DNA of 64,000 nucleotides, taken from positions 91,276 through 155,275 of the forward strand of contig UBUL01000008.1 in NCBI GenBank assembly GCA_900468625.1. The letters run 5' to 3'. Source of the stretch: Hyphomicrobiales bacterium. GTDB taxonomy: Bacteria > Pseudomonadota > Alphaproteobacteria > Rhizobiales > Rhizobiaceae. Below, in pieces: positions 52,152 through 60,700 of this stretch (position 1 is the stretch's first letter; every line of letters begins with the position of its first letter). Both the position numbers and the translations under genes were made by a program. Below the pieces are notes generated by a model. It was not told the DNA's origin, searched no databases, and was given only the letters and a program-made list of their open reading frames with translations.

Positions 52152-53282
52152 ATGTTTGACCGCCTGCAGGTGATGTTGATGAAGGAATTCCTGGAGCTGC
52201 GCCGGGATCCGTGGGCGATATTTCGCCTGGTCGTGCCGCTGGTGATCCAGGTGATCGTTTATGGCTATGCGGCGACCTTCACCGTCAATCATGCCGCCAT
52301 GGCGGTTCTGGATCTCGATCGAAGCCAGGCCAGCCGCAATCTCATTTCCCACTTTGTCGCAACCGGGCGCTTTTACATCATCGATCGCAGCGATAGTGAG
52401 ACGGAGATCTTGCGCACCATCGATACCGGCCGCGCGACCGTTGCGATTCTCATCCATGCCGGCTTCGCACAAGCGCTGCAAAACGGCCAATCGGCGCCCC
52501 TGGAGGTTGTCGTGGACAGCACGAATTCCAACACTGCCCTGATTGCCTTGGGCTATGTCGGGCAGATCGTATCAAGATTCGAGACAGATCTTGGCGATAC
52601 CTCGATGCTGGCGCCTGCCAGGGTCGCTCCGGCGACCGTCAATCTGTCGCTGCAGGTGCGTCCTTGGTTCAATGAGAGCCTGGACGATCGCTGGTTCTTC
52701 ATACCAGGGGTGATCGGCACGCTGACATTGATGCAGGTCGTCAGCCTCACGGCCTTTGCAATCGTGCGTGAGCGGGAGGTTGGGACCCTGGAGCAGGTGA
52801 TGGTAAGCCCCATCCGGCCGGTCGAGTTCATTCTTGGCAAAACCATACCGTTCTTTCTGATCGGTTTGGGCGATATCCTGCTCGTCGGAGTGATCGGCGT
52901 CGTCTGGTTCCATATCCCCTTTGTCGGCAGCTTTTGGCTGATGCTATTCAGCGCGTGTCTGTTCCTGCTATCCGCCCTTGGACTGGGCTTGCTGTTGTCT
53001 ACTTTTTCCTACACGCAGCAGCAGGCCTTCGCGTTGACATTCTTCCTGATCAATCCCCTGTTCATTCTGTCTGGCTTTGCATTTCCGATATCGGCAATGC
53101 CAAAAGTCCTGCAGTGGCTGACGTTCATCAATCCGCTTCGCTATTTTCTTGTCGTCATCCGTTCCATATTTCTTAAAGGTGTTGCAATCGAAGTTCTCTG
53201 GCCGCAATTATCGGGTATGGCTGCTTTGGGAGCAGGCATGTTGGCTCTCAGTGTAATCCGCTTCCGAAAATCACTGGATTGA
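52152..53282 (+). CDS. ABC-2 type permease 2
   Basis: A 376-residue protein with the same layout and clear similarity to permease 1 (FFIPGVIGTLTLMQVVSLTAFAIVREREVGTLEQVMVSPI; SGFAFPISAMPKVLQWLTFINPLRYF). Together with permease 1 it forms the membrane channel of the pump. It starts 4 bases after the previous stop and is the last gene in the five-gene operon. It ends in RFRKSLD, as permease 1 ends in FRKRLD. Confidence 0.9.
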   Translation: MFDRLQVMLMKEFLELRRDPWAIFRLVVPLVIQVIVYGYAATFTVNHAAMAVLDLDRSQASRNLISHFVATGRFYIIDRSDSETEILRTIDTGRATVAILIHAGFAQALQNGQSAPLEVVVDSTNSNTALIALGYVGQIVSRFETDLGDTSMLAPARVAPATVNLSLQVRPWFNESLDDRWFFIPGVIGTLTLMQVVSLTAFAIVREREVGTLEQVMVSPIRPVEFILGKTIPFFLIGLGDILLVGVIGVVWFHIPFVGSFWLMLFSACLFLLSALGLGLLLSTFSYTQQQAFALTFFLINPLFILSGFAFPISAMPKVLQWLTFINPLRYFLVVIRSIFLKGVAIEVLWPQLSGMAALGAGMLALSVIRFRKSLD

Positions 53283-53450
53283 TAAAGTTCATATACAGGT
53301 AATTTGACCGTATTTGGCAAATTCGGCCGATGATATCAGTCAATGATATCAGCCCATGTAAGACGGTCAATCATCTGTGATAATCGACACATATCCCATC
53401 GAGATGTCGATTGGCCACGCTCTGTCGCGGGGCAGGCAGTTACGAGGAGC

Positions 53451-54119
53451 TCAGGCAGTTCGCGGTGCCACGTGCAGCCCATCGATGAAGCCGTTGGTAC
53501 CGTTGATGTGTTCGACAAGGACTTTGATCGCTTGGCGCTGAAGTTCGGAATCGATATTTCCCGTTATCGAAACCTGCGAGTTTCGAACCGCCACGTCGAT
53601 CCGGTCGCCGGCGAGGCCCAATTCGGTTTTCAGCCGCGTGGCGATCGCCAACTTGAGTGCGTCGTCGCCGGTCGCCACGATATCCGGCTTCCTGCTGGTG
53701 ATGACGCGCAGAAGATCGCGGCGGCTCACAAGGCCTACCAGATGACCTTGGTCAAGAACCACAACACGCTTGATGTTATGAGCAGCCATAAGCTTTGCGA
53801 TAATCGAGACCGGTGCATCCGGTGTGACTGCCACGATATTCGGAGTCATCACGTCGCTAATGCGCCAGGCATTGATCTTGATATATTGCCGGATATCGCA
53901 AACAGGCTGTTTCGAATTATCACGTATTCGCGACGGAGGATCGTTTTCACAACGCGCCAGCAGGTCGCCTTCCGTCACCATCCCGCAGATGCGGCCAAAC
54001 TCGTCCGCCACCGGCAGGCCGCTGATGTGATTGTCGATCATCAAGCGGATTGCATGGCTGACATTGGCGCAGGCATCGATCGTGATAACCTTGGTTGTCA
54101 TGATATCTCGTGCCCGCAT
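53451..54119 (-). CDS. CBS-CBS-BON protein (copy 2)
   Basis: A 222-residue protein: CBS 1 (DIMTTKVITIDACANVSHAIRLMIDNHISGLPVAD), CBS 2 (VMTPNIVAVTPDAPVSIIAKLMAAHNIKRVVVLD) and a BON domain (RIDVAVRNSQVSITGNIDSELQRQAIKVLVEHING). It is the most divergent of the three CBS-CBS-BON proteins. The start at 54119 has GGGAG 8 bases upstream; 54125 is too close. An operator is centred 80 bases upstream, and the neighbouring divergent USP has its own. Confidence 0.92.
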   Translation of the reverse strand: MRARDIMTTKVITIDACANVSHAIRLMIDNHISGLPVADEFGRICGMVTEGDLLARCENDPPSRIRDNSKQPVCDIRQYIKINAWRISDVMTPNIVAVTPDAPVSIIAKLMAAHNIKRVVVLDQGHLVGLVSRRDLLRVITSRKPDIVATGDDALKLAIATRLKTELGLAGDRIDVAVRNSQVSITGNIDSELQRQAIKVLVEHINGTNGFIDGLHVAPRTA

Positions 54120-54192
54120 GGTCATCACTCCCGATAAAGCAGCCGCTCTCCAGATCACGCTTGGCATTTCATCCGATTCATGATGCCGGACA

Positions 54193-54206
54193 TTGATCGG
54201 CGTCAA
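54193..54206. promoter_or_regulatory. FNR/FixK-type operator
   Basis: TTGATCGGCGTCAA (TTGAT-N4-GTCAA). Its centre is 80 bases before the minus-strand CBS-BON gene. Confidence 0.7.
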
Positions 54207-54269
54207 TTTCCGCAAGTAAGACGAACGAAGTGCGGAAATTGATATGATGAGCCGTTTGCCGGCCGGTTG

Positions 54270-54283
54270 TTGACGCCGATCAA
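54270..54283. promoter_or_regulatory. FNR/FixK-type operator
   Basis: TTGACGCCGATCAA, identical to the site at 27769. Its centre is 66 bases before the tandem-USP start at 54343. Confidence 0.7.
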
Positions 54284-54342
54284 TGCTGCGGCGACATGAA
54301 CTGCATAACCTTCGATCGTCCCATCAGCGGAGGCCAGAAATC

Positions 54343-55179
54343 ATGTCATGCAAAACAATTCTCAGTGTCATCGCCGCACGTCACGACGATAAGGATCTGC
54401 AAACAGCCATTGCGTTAAGCGATGCCACGGGAGCTCACCTTGTTCTCCTCGTCGTCGCGTTTGGCGCGATGCCGCCTTACAGTGGATATGCGGATGACGC
54501 GGCAAGCATCTGGATCAACGAGCGCGAACGTGAGACCGCGGCTCTGAACGACAAGGTCGCTTCGGCTAGGACGAAGCTCGCCTCCGCGGGCATATCCCAT
54601 GAAATACAGGAATTCTTCTGCGATTTTCCCTGGGCCTCGGATCTCCTTGGACAACGGGCGCTATATGCCGACATCACGCTCATCGGTGGGGACGTGGTGG
54701 CGGACGAGGATATCAGAGGTTTTGCGATCGATGGCGCGTTGTTTCACGCTCCGACGCCGGCCCTGATCGTGCCGAAGGATTTTTCGCTCGCGTGGCCGCC
54801 CCGGACGGTGATGGTTGCCTGGGATTCCAGCTATGAAGCCGGCCGCGCGGTCCATCAGGCACTCGACGTGCTGAAGTCGGCAGCGCGGGTGCACATTGCG
54901 ATGGTTGACCCCGTTGCCTTGCCCGGTCTGCAGGGCGAGGAACCGGGCGCCGATATTGCGGCCTACCTCGCTCGCCACGGGATCGATGTGTCGGTGGATG
55001 TCATCGCGAGCGGCACGCGATCAATCGATGCCGCACTGCAACGGCACGGCACGGATATTGGCGCCGATCTGCTTGTCATGGGTGCCTACGGCCATTCCAG
55101 AATGCGGGAGAGAATTTTTGGCGGAGTCACACGGGCAATGCTTGAACATTCAAACCTGCCGCTTCTGATGGGGCGCTGA
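54343..55179 (+). CDS. Tandem universal stress protein
   Basis: A 278-residue two-domain USP, same length as and clearly paralogous to 27850-28686. It starts MSCKTILSVIAARHDDKDLQTAIALSDATG, has TVMVAWDSSYEAGRAVHQALDVL in domain 2 and ends DLLVMGAYGHSRMRERIFGGVTRAML. EEPGADIAAYLARHGIDVSVDV is nearly the same in both. GGAGG lies about 9 bases upstream of the ATG. It is divergent from the CBS-BON gene, each with its own operator. Confidence 0.92.
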   Translation: MSCKTILSVIAARHDDKDLQTAIALSDATGAHLVLLVVAFGAMPPYSGYADDAASIWINERERETAALNDKVASARTKLASAGISHEIQEFFCDFPWASDLLGQRALYADITLIGGDVVADEDIRGFAIDGALFHAPTPALIVPKDFSLAWPPRTVMVAWDSSYEAGRAVHQALDVLKSAARVHIAMVDPVALPGLQGEEPGADIAAYLARHGIDVSVDVIASGTRSIDAALQRHGTDIGADLLVMGAYGHSRMRERIFGGVTRAMLEHSNLPLLMGR

Positions 55180-55303
55180 GGCCTCGAGGCAGCACCAGCC
55201 ATGAGCCGATCTGCCCGGGAATATCTTGTGTCCCTCAGATCCTCTTGCGCAGCTGTGCCGCTGCGCAAAGTCGGATTTCACTGCAATGACATTGGCTGCC
55301 GCT

Positions 55304-55327
55304 GGATCAAAGCACCTGCCTTGATCC
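55304..55327. terminator. Possible hairpin transcript end
   Basis: Inverted repeat GGATCAA (55304-55310) / TTGATCC (55321-55327) with a 10-base loop and no T-run. It lies downstream of the tandem USP. Confidence 0.3.
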
Positions 55328-55397
55328 ATGCGCTATGCCACACGCAAATGCAAACGAAGGACAAAAGCATCACAGGATAGCCATTGCCGTGGCAAAT

Positions 55398-55425
55398 GCA
55401 TCTTGATCCATCTTGGATAAGATGC
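55398..55425. terminator. Possible bidirectional hairpin transcript end
   Basis: GCATCTT (55398-55404) pairs with AAGATGC (55419-55425), and inner ATCC pairs with GGAT, giving a long stem with one bulged base. No T-run. It sits between convergent genes. Confidence 0.35.
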
Positions 55426-55479
55426 GGCCAGCGTTGCCGATGAGGCAGCACTGGCCGGTTTTTGTTCCATCCCTGCGCG

Positions 55480-56175
55480 TCAGACGATGCCGATACCGAT
55501 GAGGGGATCGATGTAGACAAGCTGGTCGGAGACGGCGCGCACGCCCGGAGTATTTTCGGCTGCGACCTTTGCTGCGAGACGTTCCCGCTCGTCGAGTATT
55601 CCACCCGAAAGCTCGGCTACTCCATCTACGACTTTTACGCGAATTGAGCCGCCGCGCCCCCAGCTCTGAGCCGCCAGTTCGTTTATGATCGCCGCTTCAA
55701 TTTCCCGATCCTTTGCGTTCGAAAGCGGGGCGGGAAGATATCGGGTGAGTGTTTTCAAAAGATCCGAACGAGACACGATTCCCACGAGCTTGCCGCGTGA
55801 CACGACCGGAAGGCGTTTCACATGATGTTTTTCCATCAGATCGACCGCCTCGGCCAGCATTGTCGTTGGCTTTACCGTGACGACGTCGCAAGTCATGACC
55901 TCGTCTACCGTGCGGCCGTGGGTGAGAACATACTCGTCCGCGAGCTTTCCGGGGCTGGTCAGGAAATCGAGCAGCCAGAAGCGCTTGCGTTCGGTGCGAA
56001 GTTCGGCACGGCGGACGAAGTCTCCCTCGCTGACAATGCCGACCACATCGCCGTTGGCATTGACGACCGGGAGGCCGCTGATGTGGTTGTCGAGCATTAT
56101 TTTCGCAGCGTCCGCAATCGGCGTCTCAGGTCGAACGGCAATTGCAGGCGATGTCATGACGGCATGAATAAGCAT
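55480..56175 (-). CDS. CBS-CBS-BON protein (copy 3)
   Basis: A 231-residue protein very similar to copy 1 at 38578: AKIMLDNHISGLPVVNANGDVVGIVSEGDFVRRAELRTERKR versus AKLLLDNHISGLPVIGESGAVVGIVSEGDFLRRGELNTERQR (read in parts), plus SRSDLLKTL and the BON tail SIRVKVVDGVAELSGGILDERERLAAKVAAENTPGVRAVSDQL. GAGGAAG precedes the start. An operator is centred 96 bases upstream. The recent-looking duplicate argues for dosage or different expression. Confidence 0.93.
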   Translation of the reverse strand: MLIHAVMTSPAIAVRPETPIADAAKIMLDNHISGLPVVNANGDVVGIVSEGDFVRRAELRTERKRFWLLDFLTSPGKLADEYVLTHGRTVDEVMTCDVVTVKPTTMLAEAVDLMEKHHVKRLPVVSRGKLVGIVSRSDLLKTLTRYLPAPLSNAKDREIEAAIINELAAQSWGRGGSIRVKVVDGVAELSGGILDERERLAAKVAAENTPGVRAVSDQLVYIDPLIGIGIV

Positions 56176-56264
56176 GATCGCTTCCTCGCTCTATCTGACG
56201 ATATAGGCCAAGCACCTCGGCGAAATCGTTGATGGAGAGATATCTGGTATTTTCATCGCTCGCT

Positions 56265-56278
56265 TTGACCGCAATCAA
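56265..56278. promoter_or_regulatory. FNR/FixK-type operator
   Basis: TTGACCGCAATCAA (TTGAC-N4-ATCAA). Its centre is 96 bases before the CBS-BON copy 3 start and just past the end of the USP gene. Confidence 0.65.
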
Positions 56279-56291
56279 ATGGCCGTTGAAT

Positions 56292-56729
56292 CTAGAAGCC
56301 CGCTTTGTCGTCCTGACTTTTGGCGATTCGATCGATGAGCACGGAGGATCGGGCGTGCCGTACGATGTGGTCGATCGTCGAGCCGAATATACGATCGAAT
56401 ATGTCGGTGACGTGGGCGGCGACCACGATCAGATCCGCTTCCCTCTCGTCGGCGATCTTCAAGAGCGTTCGCGATGCTGGGCCTGAGCGGACATGGATGA
56501 ACGCCGGTATGTCAAGGCGCTTGCACAATGCGCTTAGTTTCTCCTCGGCCTCGCCTATCACCGAAATCGCCCAGCCGTCAGGGCTTTGTTGCCCGGCGGG
56601 GAAACGTTCGATGACATGTGCAACGGTCAACTCACCGCCGGGCGCCAACAAGGAATACGATGTTCGCAGAATATGCTCAGCGCGTTCGCGAGATCCGAGC
56701 CCAATCGCACAAATAATACGTGTATACAT
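56292..56729 (-). CDS. Universal stress protein, single domain (distinct subgroup)
   Basis: A 145-residue protein with a USP fold: MYTRIICAIGLGSRERAEHILRTSYSLLAPGGELTVAHVIE and ADLIVVAAHVTDIFDRIFGSTIDHIVRHARSSVLIDR. The nucleotide loop is degenerate (VAAHVTDIFDRIFGST keeps GS-like T but has no H-G pair). It may not bind ATP like classical USPs. It begins 10 bases after the preceding hypothetical gene ends on the same strand, so they form an operon under the site at 57145. Confidence 0.85.
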   Translation of the reverse strand: MYTRIICAIGLGSRERAEHILRTSYSLLAPGGELTVAHVIERFPAGQQSPDGWAISVIGEAEEKLSALCKRLDIPAFIHVRSGPASRTLLKIADEREADLIVVAAHVTDIFDRIFGSTIDHIVRHARSSVLIDRIAKSQDDKAGF

Positions 56730-56739
56730 GGCACGTCCT

Positions 56740-57045
56740 CTAAATCATGTCCGTGCCTGAGCAAGAGGTAAATTCTGTCCTTAGCCCCTTTGCATGGGCC
56801 TCCTTGAGCAGCCGGTCGGCGCCCAACACGTCAACTACGATACCGCCGGCAAAGGATTGCGTCAGGGGATACGATAGAGTTTCCCGTATCCATGCTTCAG
56901 CACGCGGAGAAATAGCCTCAAACTGCCATCGCGAGTTGTCCAGGCGGATGAGGCGAAAATCGCATCGCTCATTCCTTGCCGGTGCGCAACCCGCACCGGC
57001 AAGGAGTGCCTCCTCATTTCGCGTGATGACAGGTTCATGAGTCAT
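56740..57045 (-). CDS. Hypothetical protein, operon with USP
   Basis: A 101-residue soluble protein, MTHEPVITRNEEALLAGAGCAPARNERCDFRLIRLDNSRWQFEAISPRAEAW and then IRETLSYPLTQSFAGGIVVDVLGADRLLKEAHAKGL. No domain recognised; the beta-rich middle looks like a small ligand-binding or regulatory fold. The start at 57045 has GGAG about 7 bases upstream; an upstream in-frame start at 57120 lacks one. A strong operator is centred 106 bases upstream. First gene of an operon with the USP at 56292. Confidence 0.65.
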   Translation of the reverse strand: MTHEPVITRNEEALLAGAGCAPARNERCDFRLIRLDNSRWQFEAISPRAEAWIRETLSYPLTQSFAGGIVVDVLGADRLLKEAHAKGLRTEFTSCSGTDMI

Positions 57046-57144
57046 CGTTTGTCTCCAATATCGACTCGCATCTGCATCTCTTTTCAGGGATGCAAGGCGG
57101 AATAGGGCTGCAGGCAACATAGCTTGACGGCAGGAGGACCGGCA

Positions 57145-57158
57145 TTGACCGTGATCAA
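57145..57158. promoter_or_regulatory. FNR/FixK-type operator
   Basis: TTGACCGTGATCAA (TTGAC-N4-ATCAA). Its centre is 106 bases before the hypothetical gene at 57045. Confidence 0.65.
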
Positions 57159-57527
57159 ACGAGCGTAAATTCGCTTGATGCGCCGTCCATGTCCTCCGTC
57201 AGCAACGGTCGCCTCGGCAGTGGTTTCCTGGCTGATCGCCCTGCTATCGTGCCTGCGCATACTGGTCATTCGATGGAAAAGCTGACGGCGCTCAATGTCT
57301 TCTTGATCCAGCGCAATGCTCCGCCCTGCGCGAAAAGTAATGCTGAGCGGCAGTTGGAGCGCGCCAGGGCCGACGCGAGTTTGCCTGGGCCGGCACGTAA
57401 ACGGCGAAATTGGTCGGCTGAAGGAAACCGGGTTCCGGCATTTCGGAGGCCTATGTTCAGTATCCATCCATCGGCGTTCCGATTTCGATGAAGCTCACTG
57501 ATTTTGTCAAACTGGAGACAGGGCGCA
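57159..57527. other. Divergent intergenic region upstream of NRAMP gene
   Basis: About 370 bases with no supported gene. It contains the CGCAA-type site at 57303. Short frames here lack start sites. Confidence 0.35.
57303..57316. promoter_or_regulatory. FNR-like operator, TTGAT-N4-CGCAA variant
   Basis: TTGATCCAGCGCAA. Its centre is about 218 bases before the NRAMP start, farther than other sites, so a long leader or a different target is possible. Confidence 0.4.
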
Positions 57528-58841
57528 ATGGCATCTTCCGAAGATACTGCTCAGACACGGCGCACAAGGATCGGCGATCTCCTCTGGTCTCGTTTGAAGG
57601 AGCATCCGCTTGCGCGTGTCGGGCCGGGTCTTGTCACAGGCGTTGCCGATGATGACCCGAGCGGGATCGCAACCTATTCCCAGGCCGGAGCGCAATTCGG
57701 GCTCAATATGCTGTGGACCATGCCGCTGACATTTCCATTGATGGCAGCGATTCAATCCATGTGTGCCCGTATCGGCCGGGTGACGGGCAAGGGGTTGGCA
57801 GCCAACATCAAGCTTGCTTTTCCGCCCTCCGTACTTCGAGGTGTGGTGCTTCTCCTTCTTCTTGCCAATATCCTGAATATCGCGGCCGACGTCGCCGCCA
57901 TGGGTGAAGTCGCAGAATTGGTCACCGGTTTCAACCGTCATGCCATGACCATATTCTTCGTCGTTTCTACCTTGTTGCTTCAAGTTTTCATTCCCTATCA
58001 TCGCTATGTCGTATTTCTGAAATGGTTGACCCTGTCGCTGCTTGCCTACGCGGCAGTCCTGTTCACGGTCCATGTTCCCTGGCGCGAGGTCGGCCTGAGA
58101 ACGATCTGGCCCAAGTTCCCACTTGGTTCAGATGCTGCAGCGGTGGTCACGGGTGTCTTTGGCACCACCATCAGCCCTTATCTGTTTTTCTGGCAGGCGT
58201 CGGAAGAAGTGGAAGACATGGAGCGGCGATGGGGCGGCGTCTCTCTTATCGCGGACAAGCCCAACGCCGATGCGGAATTGCGGCGCATTCGCTGGGATAC
58301 GTGGAGCGGCATGTTCTATTCCAACATAGCGGCTTATTTTATCATCCTGGCCACCGCCATGACCCTGAACGTGGCCGGCATTACCGACATCAATACGGCG
58401 GCCGAGGCCGCAAGTGCGCTGAGGCCGCTTGCAGGTGATTTTGCCTTTCTTTTGTTCGCACTCGGCATTCTTGGCGTCGGTCTGATCGGAGTTCCCGTTC
58501 TGGCGGGCTCGGGGGCATACGCGCTTTCCGAGGCCATGGGGTGGAAGGAAGGGCTCGAACTGAAATTCAGCGATGCGCGCGGCTTTTACGGTGTGATAGC
58601 GATCAGTGTGCTTGCGGGGATGATTATTCAATATTCACCGATCAGCCCCATGAAGGCACTATTTTGGAGTGCCGTCATCAACGGCGTAGTGGCCGTGCCC
58701 CTGATGGTCGTGGTCATTCTCCTTGCGTCGAGCAAAACGGTTATGGGCGATTTCACGGCTCCTCGGTCAATCATAATTCTCGGCTGGATCGCGACAGCCA
58801 TCATGGGCATTGCCGCTGTTAGTATGTTCATTCCCGGCTAG
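57528..58841 (+). CDS. NRAMP-family divalent metal transporter, atypical
   Basis: A 437-residue protein with eleven predicted helices and the LeuT-like NRAMP layout. The first helix has ADDDPSGIATYSQAGAQFG where canonical NRAMP has DPGN, so the metal-binding Asn is replaced (DPSG, 43-46). Helix 6 reads GTTISPYLFFWQASEE rather than the A-M-P-H type. Such changes are seen in relatives that may carry Mg2+ rather than Mn2+/Fe2+, or in uncharacterised subfamilies. The start at 57528 is chosen from the AGGG site; TTG at 57504 is weaker. Confidence 0.87.
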   Translation: MASSEDTAQTRRTRIGDLLWSRLKEHPLARVGPGLVTGVADDDPSGIATYSQAGAQFGLNMLWTMPLTFPLMAAIQSMCARIGRVTGKGLAANIKLAFPPSVLRGVVLLLLLANILNIAADVAAMGEVAELVTGFNRHAMTIFFVVSTLLLQVFIPYHRYVVFLKWLTLSLLAYAAVLFTVHVPWREVGLRTIWPKFPLGSDAAAVVTGVFGTTISPYLFFWQASEEVEDMERRWGGVSLIADKPNADAELRRIRWDTWSGMFYSNIAAYFIILATAMTLNVAGITDINTAAEAASALRPLAGDFAFLLFALGILGVGLIGVPVLAGSGAYALSEAMGWKEGLELKFSDARGFYGVIAISVLAGMIIQYSPISPMKALFWSAVINGVVAVPLMVVVILLASSKTVMGDFTAPRSIIILGWIATAIMGIAAVSMFIPG

Positions 58842-58894
58842 CGCCATAGAAGACAACAGTGCCGGCAAGGTCGGTCGGTTCCCATCCCATCGCC

Positions 58895-58908
58895 TTGATT
58901 GTGGCCAA
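58895..58908. promoter_or_regulatory. Degenerate FNR-like half-site
   Basis: TTGATTGTGGCCAA has a perfect TTGAT half and a GCCAA half. Its centre is 54 bases before the ABC importer permease start. Low confidence. Confidence 0.25.
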
Positions 58909-58955
58909 TGACCGAAACTTGCTTCCTCGGGAAGAATATCGGGCAGGAGAGGGCA

Positions 58956-60692
58956 ATGGAGCGCCGCGTTGAAAAGTTTGGAGACGGCATTTGGCGGCAG
59001 CGAATACCAGGCTGGCGCGATCTTCTTGCCGTGATCCTCCTGTCTGCCGTCGCAACCCTTCTCGGCTTCGGAGCCTGCCAGATGGTCGGTCCGTTTCCTG
59101 TAGACGGCGGGATCGAGATCTCGCTGTCACCGCTGGTTCTACCCCTTTATACATTGAATACGGTAATGCGGATGCTGGCCGCACTTGCTGCATCCTTAAT
59201 CTTCACATTCACATATGCGACATTGGCAGCCAAGAGCCGCCGGGCCGGGATGGTGCTCATTCCAATCCTCGACATGCTTCAATCGGTTCCGATCCTTGGC
59301 TATCTATCGTTCACCGCCCTTTTCTTCCTATCGCTTTTTCCGGGCAATTTGCTTGGTCCGGAACTGGCAGCGATCTTTGCGATCTTCACCAGCCAGGCCT
59401 GGAACATGGCGTTCAGCTTCTATCAGTCCCTAACCACCATTCCTGCAGATCTGGATGAAGTCAGCCGCAGTTTCCGCGCTTCGGCATGGCAGCGTTTCTG
59501 GCGCCTTGAGATCCCATTCGCAATGCCGGGCCTTGTCTGGAATATGATGATGTCAATGTCGGGAGCATGGTTTTTCGTCGTCGCTTCGGAGGCCATATCG
59601 ATCGGCAAGTTTCAGATAATGCTCCCTGGCGTCGGATCGTATGTGGCGCGGGCGATCGAGGAGCGCAATCTGGCAGCGGTGGGTTGGGCGATCGTCGCCA
59701 TGACGATTGCGATCCTTCTTTGCGATCAGCTCCTGTTCCGGCCGATGGTGGCCTGGGCCGACAAGTTCCGGTTTGAACAATCCGCCGCGCAGACAGTTCC
59801 GCAAAGCTGGGTTCTTGACATGTTTCATCGATCGGCCCTTCTCCGTCGGCTGTCGATTCCCATCGCCGCCGCCTTGAGAAGAGTTGCGCGAGCCCGTCTC
59901 AGTGTTCCTCGAAGCGTGGTTGGGTTGTCGCGCTTTCGGCCTGCGGCGCGCGTTGCGGATGGTATTTGGCACGGCATCGTTCTGGCGCTCATCGGCTATG
60001 CCATCTTCGAACTCGCGCAACTTGCGCAGCACTCCCTGTCATGGAAAGACATCGCGGTCGCGATAATCAACGGTGGCATTACGCTATCTCGCGTCCTTGT
60101 GCTGGTCGCGCTTGCCAGCGTCGTCTGGGTACCCATAGGCGTTATGATCGGGCTTCGTCCGAAGTTGACGGAGCGGATCCAGCCGATCGCGCAGTTCCTT
60201 GCCGCCTTTCCGGCAAATTTACTGTTCCCTGTTGCGGTCCATATCATTGTGCGGTTCGATCTTGCTCCCGGGATTTGGCTGAGCCCGCTGATGATCCTGG
60301 GTACGCAGTGGTATATTCTCTTCAACGTCATCGCTGGAGCCAGCGCATTTCCCAACGATCTGCGCGAAGCGGCGAAAAGCTTCCGTCTCCGTCCATGGCG
60401 CTGGTGGCGGAAAGTCATGCTGCCCGGCATTTTCCCCTATTATGTGACGGGCGCCGTCACGGCTGCGGGCGGAGCCTGGAATGCGAGCATCGTTTCCGAA
60501 GTCGCCAGCTGGGGGCCGGATAGACTGAGCGCCGGCGGTCTTGGCGCATACATAGCGCAGATGACCGACACAGGCGACTATCCGCACATCGCCCTTGGAA
60601 TCGCAGTCATGTCGGTGCTGGTCATCACCGTGAACCGGCTGCTGTGGCGCCCTCTACATGCCCTTGCCGAACGCCACATGCGGCTTGATTGA
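58956..60692 (+). CDS. NitT/TauT-like ABC importer, fused double permease
   Basis: A 578-residue protein with two binding-protein-dependent permease domains in one chain. Domain 1 (about 90-260) has SFRASAWQRFWRLEIPFAMPGLVWN; domain 2 (about 365-560) has EAAKSFRLRPWRWWRKVMLPGIFPYYVTG, both EAA-like loops. Fusion of the usual homodimer into one polypeptide is notable. No periplasmic binding protein gene lies nearby, so substrate is unknown; NitT/TauT members carry nitrate, sulfonates or similar. The next gene overlaps by an in-frame ATG region and supplies the ATPase. The start at 58956 has GGAG upstream. Confidence 0.9.
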   Translation: MERRVEKFGDGIWRQRIPGWRDLLAVILLSAVATLLGFGACQMVGPFPVDGGIEISLSPLVLPLYTLNTVMRMLAALAASLIFTFTYATLAAKSRRAGMVLIPILDMLQSVPILGYLSFTALFFLSLFPGNLLGPELAAIFAIFTSQAWNMAFSFYQSLTTIPADLDEVSRSFRASAWQRFWRLEIPFAMPGLVWNMMMSMSGAWFFVVASEAISIGKFQIMLPGVGSYVARAIEERNLAAVGWAIVAMTIAILLCDQLLFRPMVAWADKFRFEQSAAQTVPQSWVLDMFHRSALLRRLSIPIAAALRRVARARLSVPRSVVGLSRFRPAARVADGIWHGIVLALIGYAIFELAQLAQHSLSWKDIAVAIINGGITLSRVLVLVALASVVWVPIGVMIGLRPKLTERIQPIAQFLAAFPANLLFPVAVHIIVRFDLAPGIWLSPLMILGTQWYILFNVIAGASAFPNDLREAAKSFRLRPWRWWRKVMLPGIFPYYVTGAVTAAGGAWNASIVSEVASWGPDRLSAGGLGAYIAQMTDTGDYPHIALGIAVMSVLVITVNRLLWRPLHALAERHMRLD

Positions 60693-60700
60693 GAGGAAAC

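Larger units (their letters stand above)
55180..55479. other. Convergent intergenic region
   Basis: The 300 bases between the 3' ends of the tandem USP and the CBS-BON copy 3 gene contain no gene. Two hairpin-forming stretches (55304-55327 and 55398-55425) suggest transcript ends. Confidence 0.4.

Noticed and set aside
53325..53352. ATGATATCAG direct repeat near the end of the efflux operon
   Set aside because: A short 10-base repeat in a convergent gap, with no recognised role.
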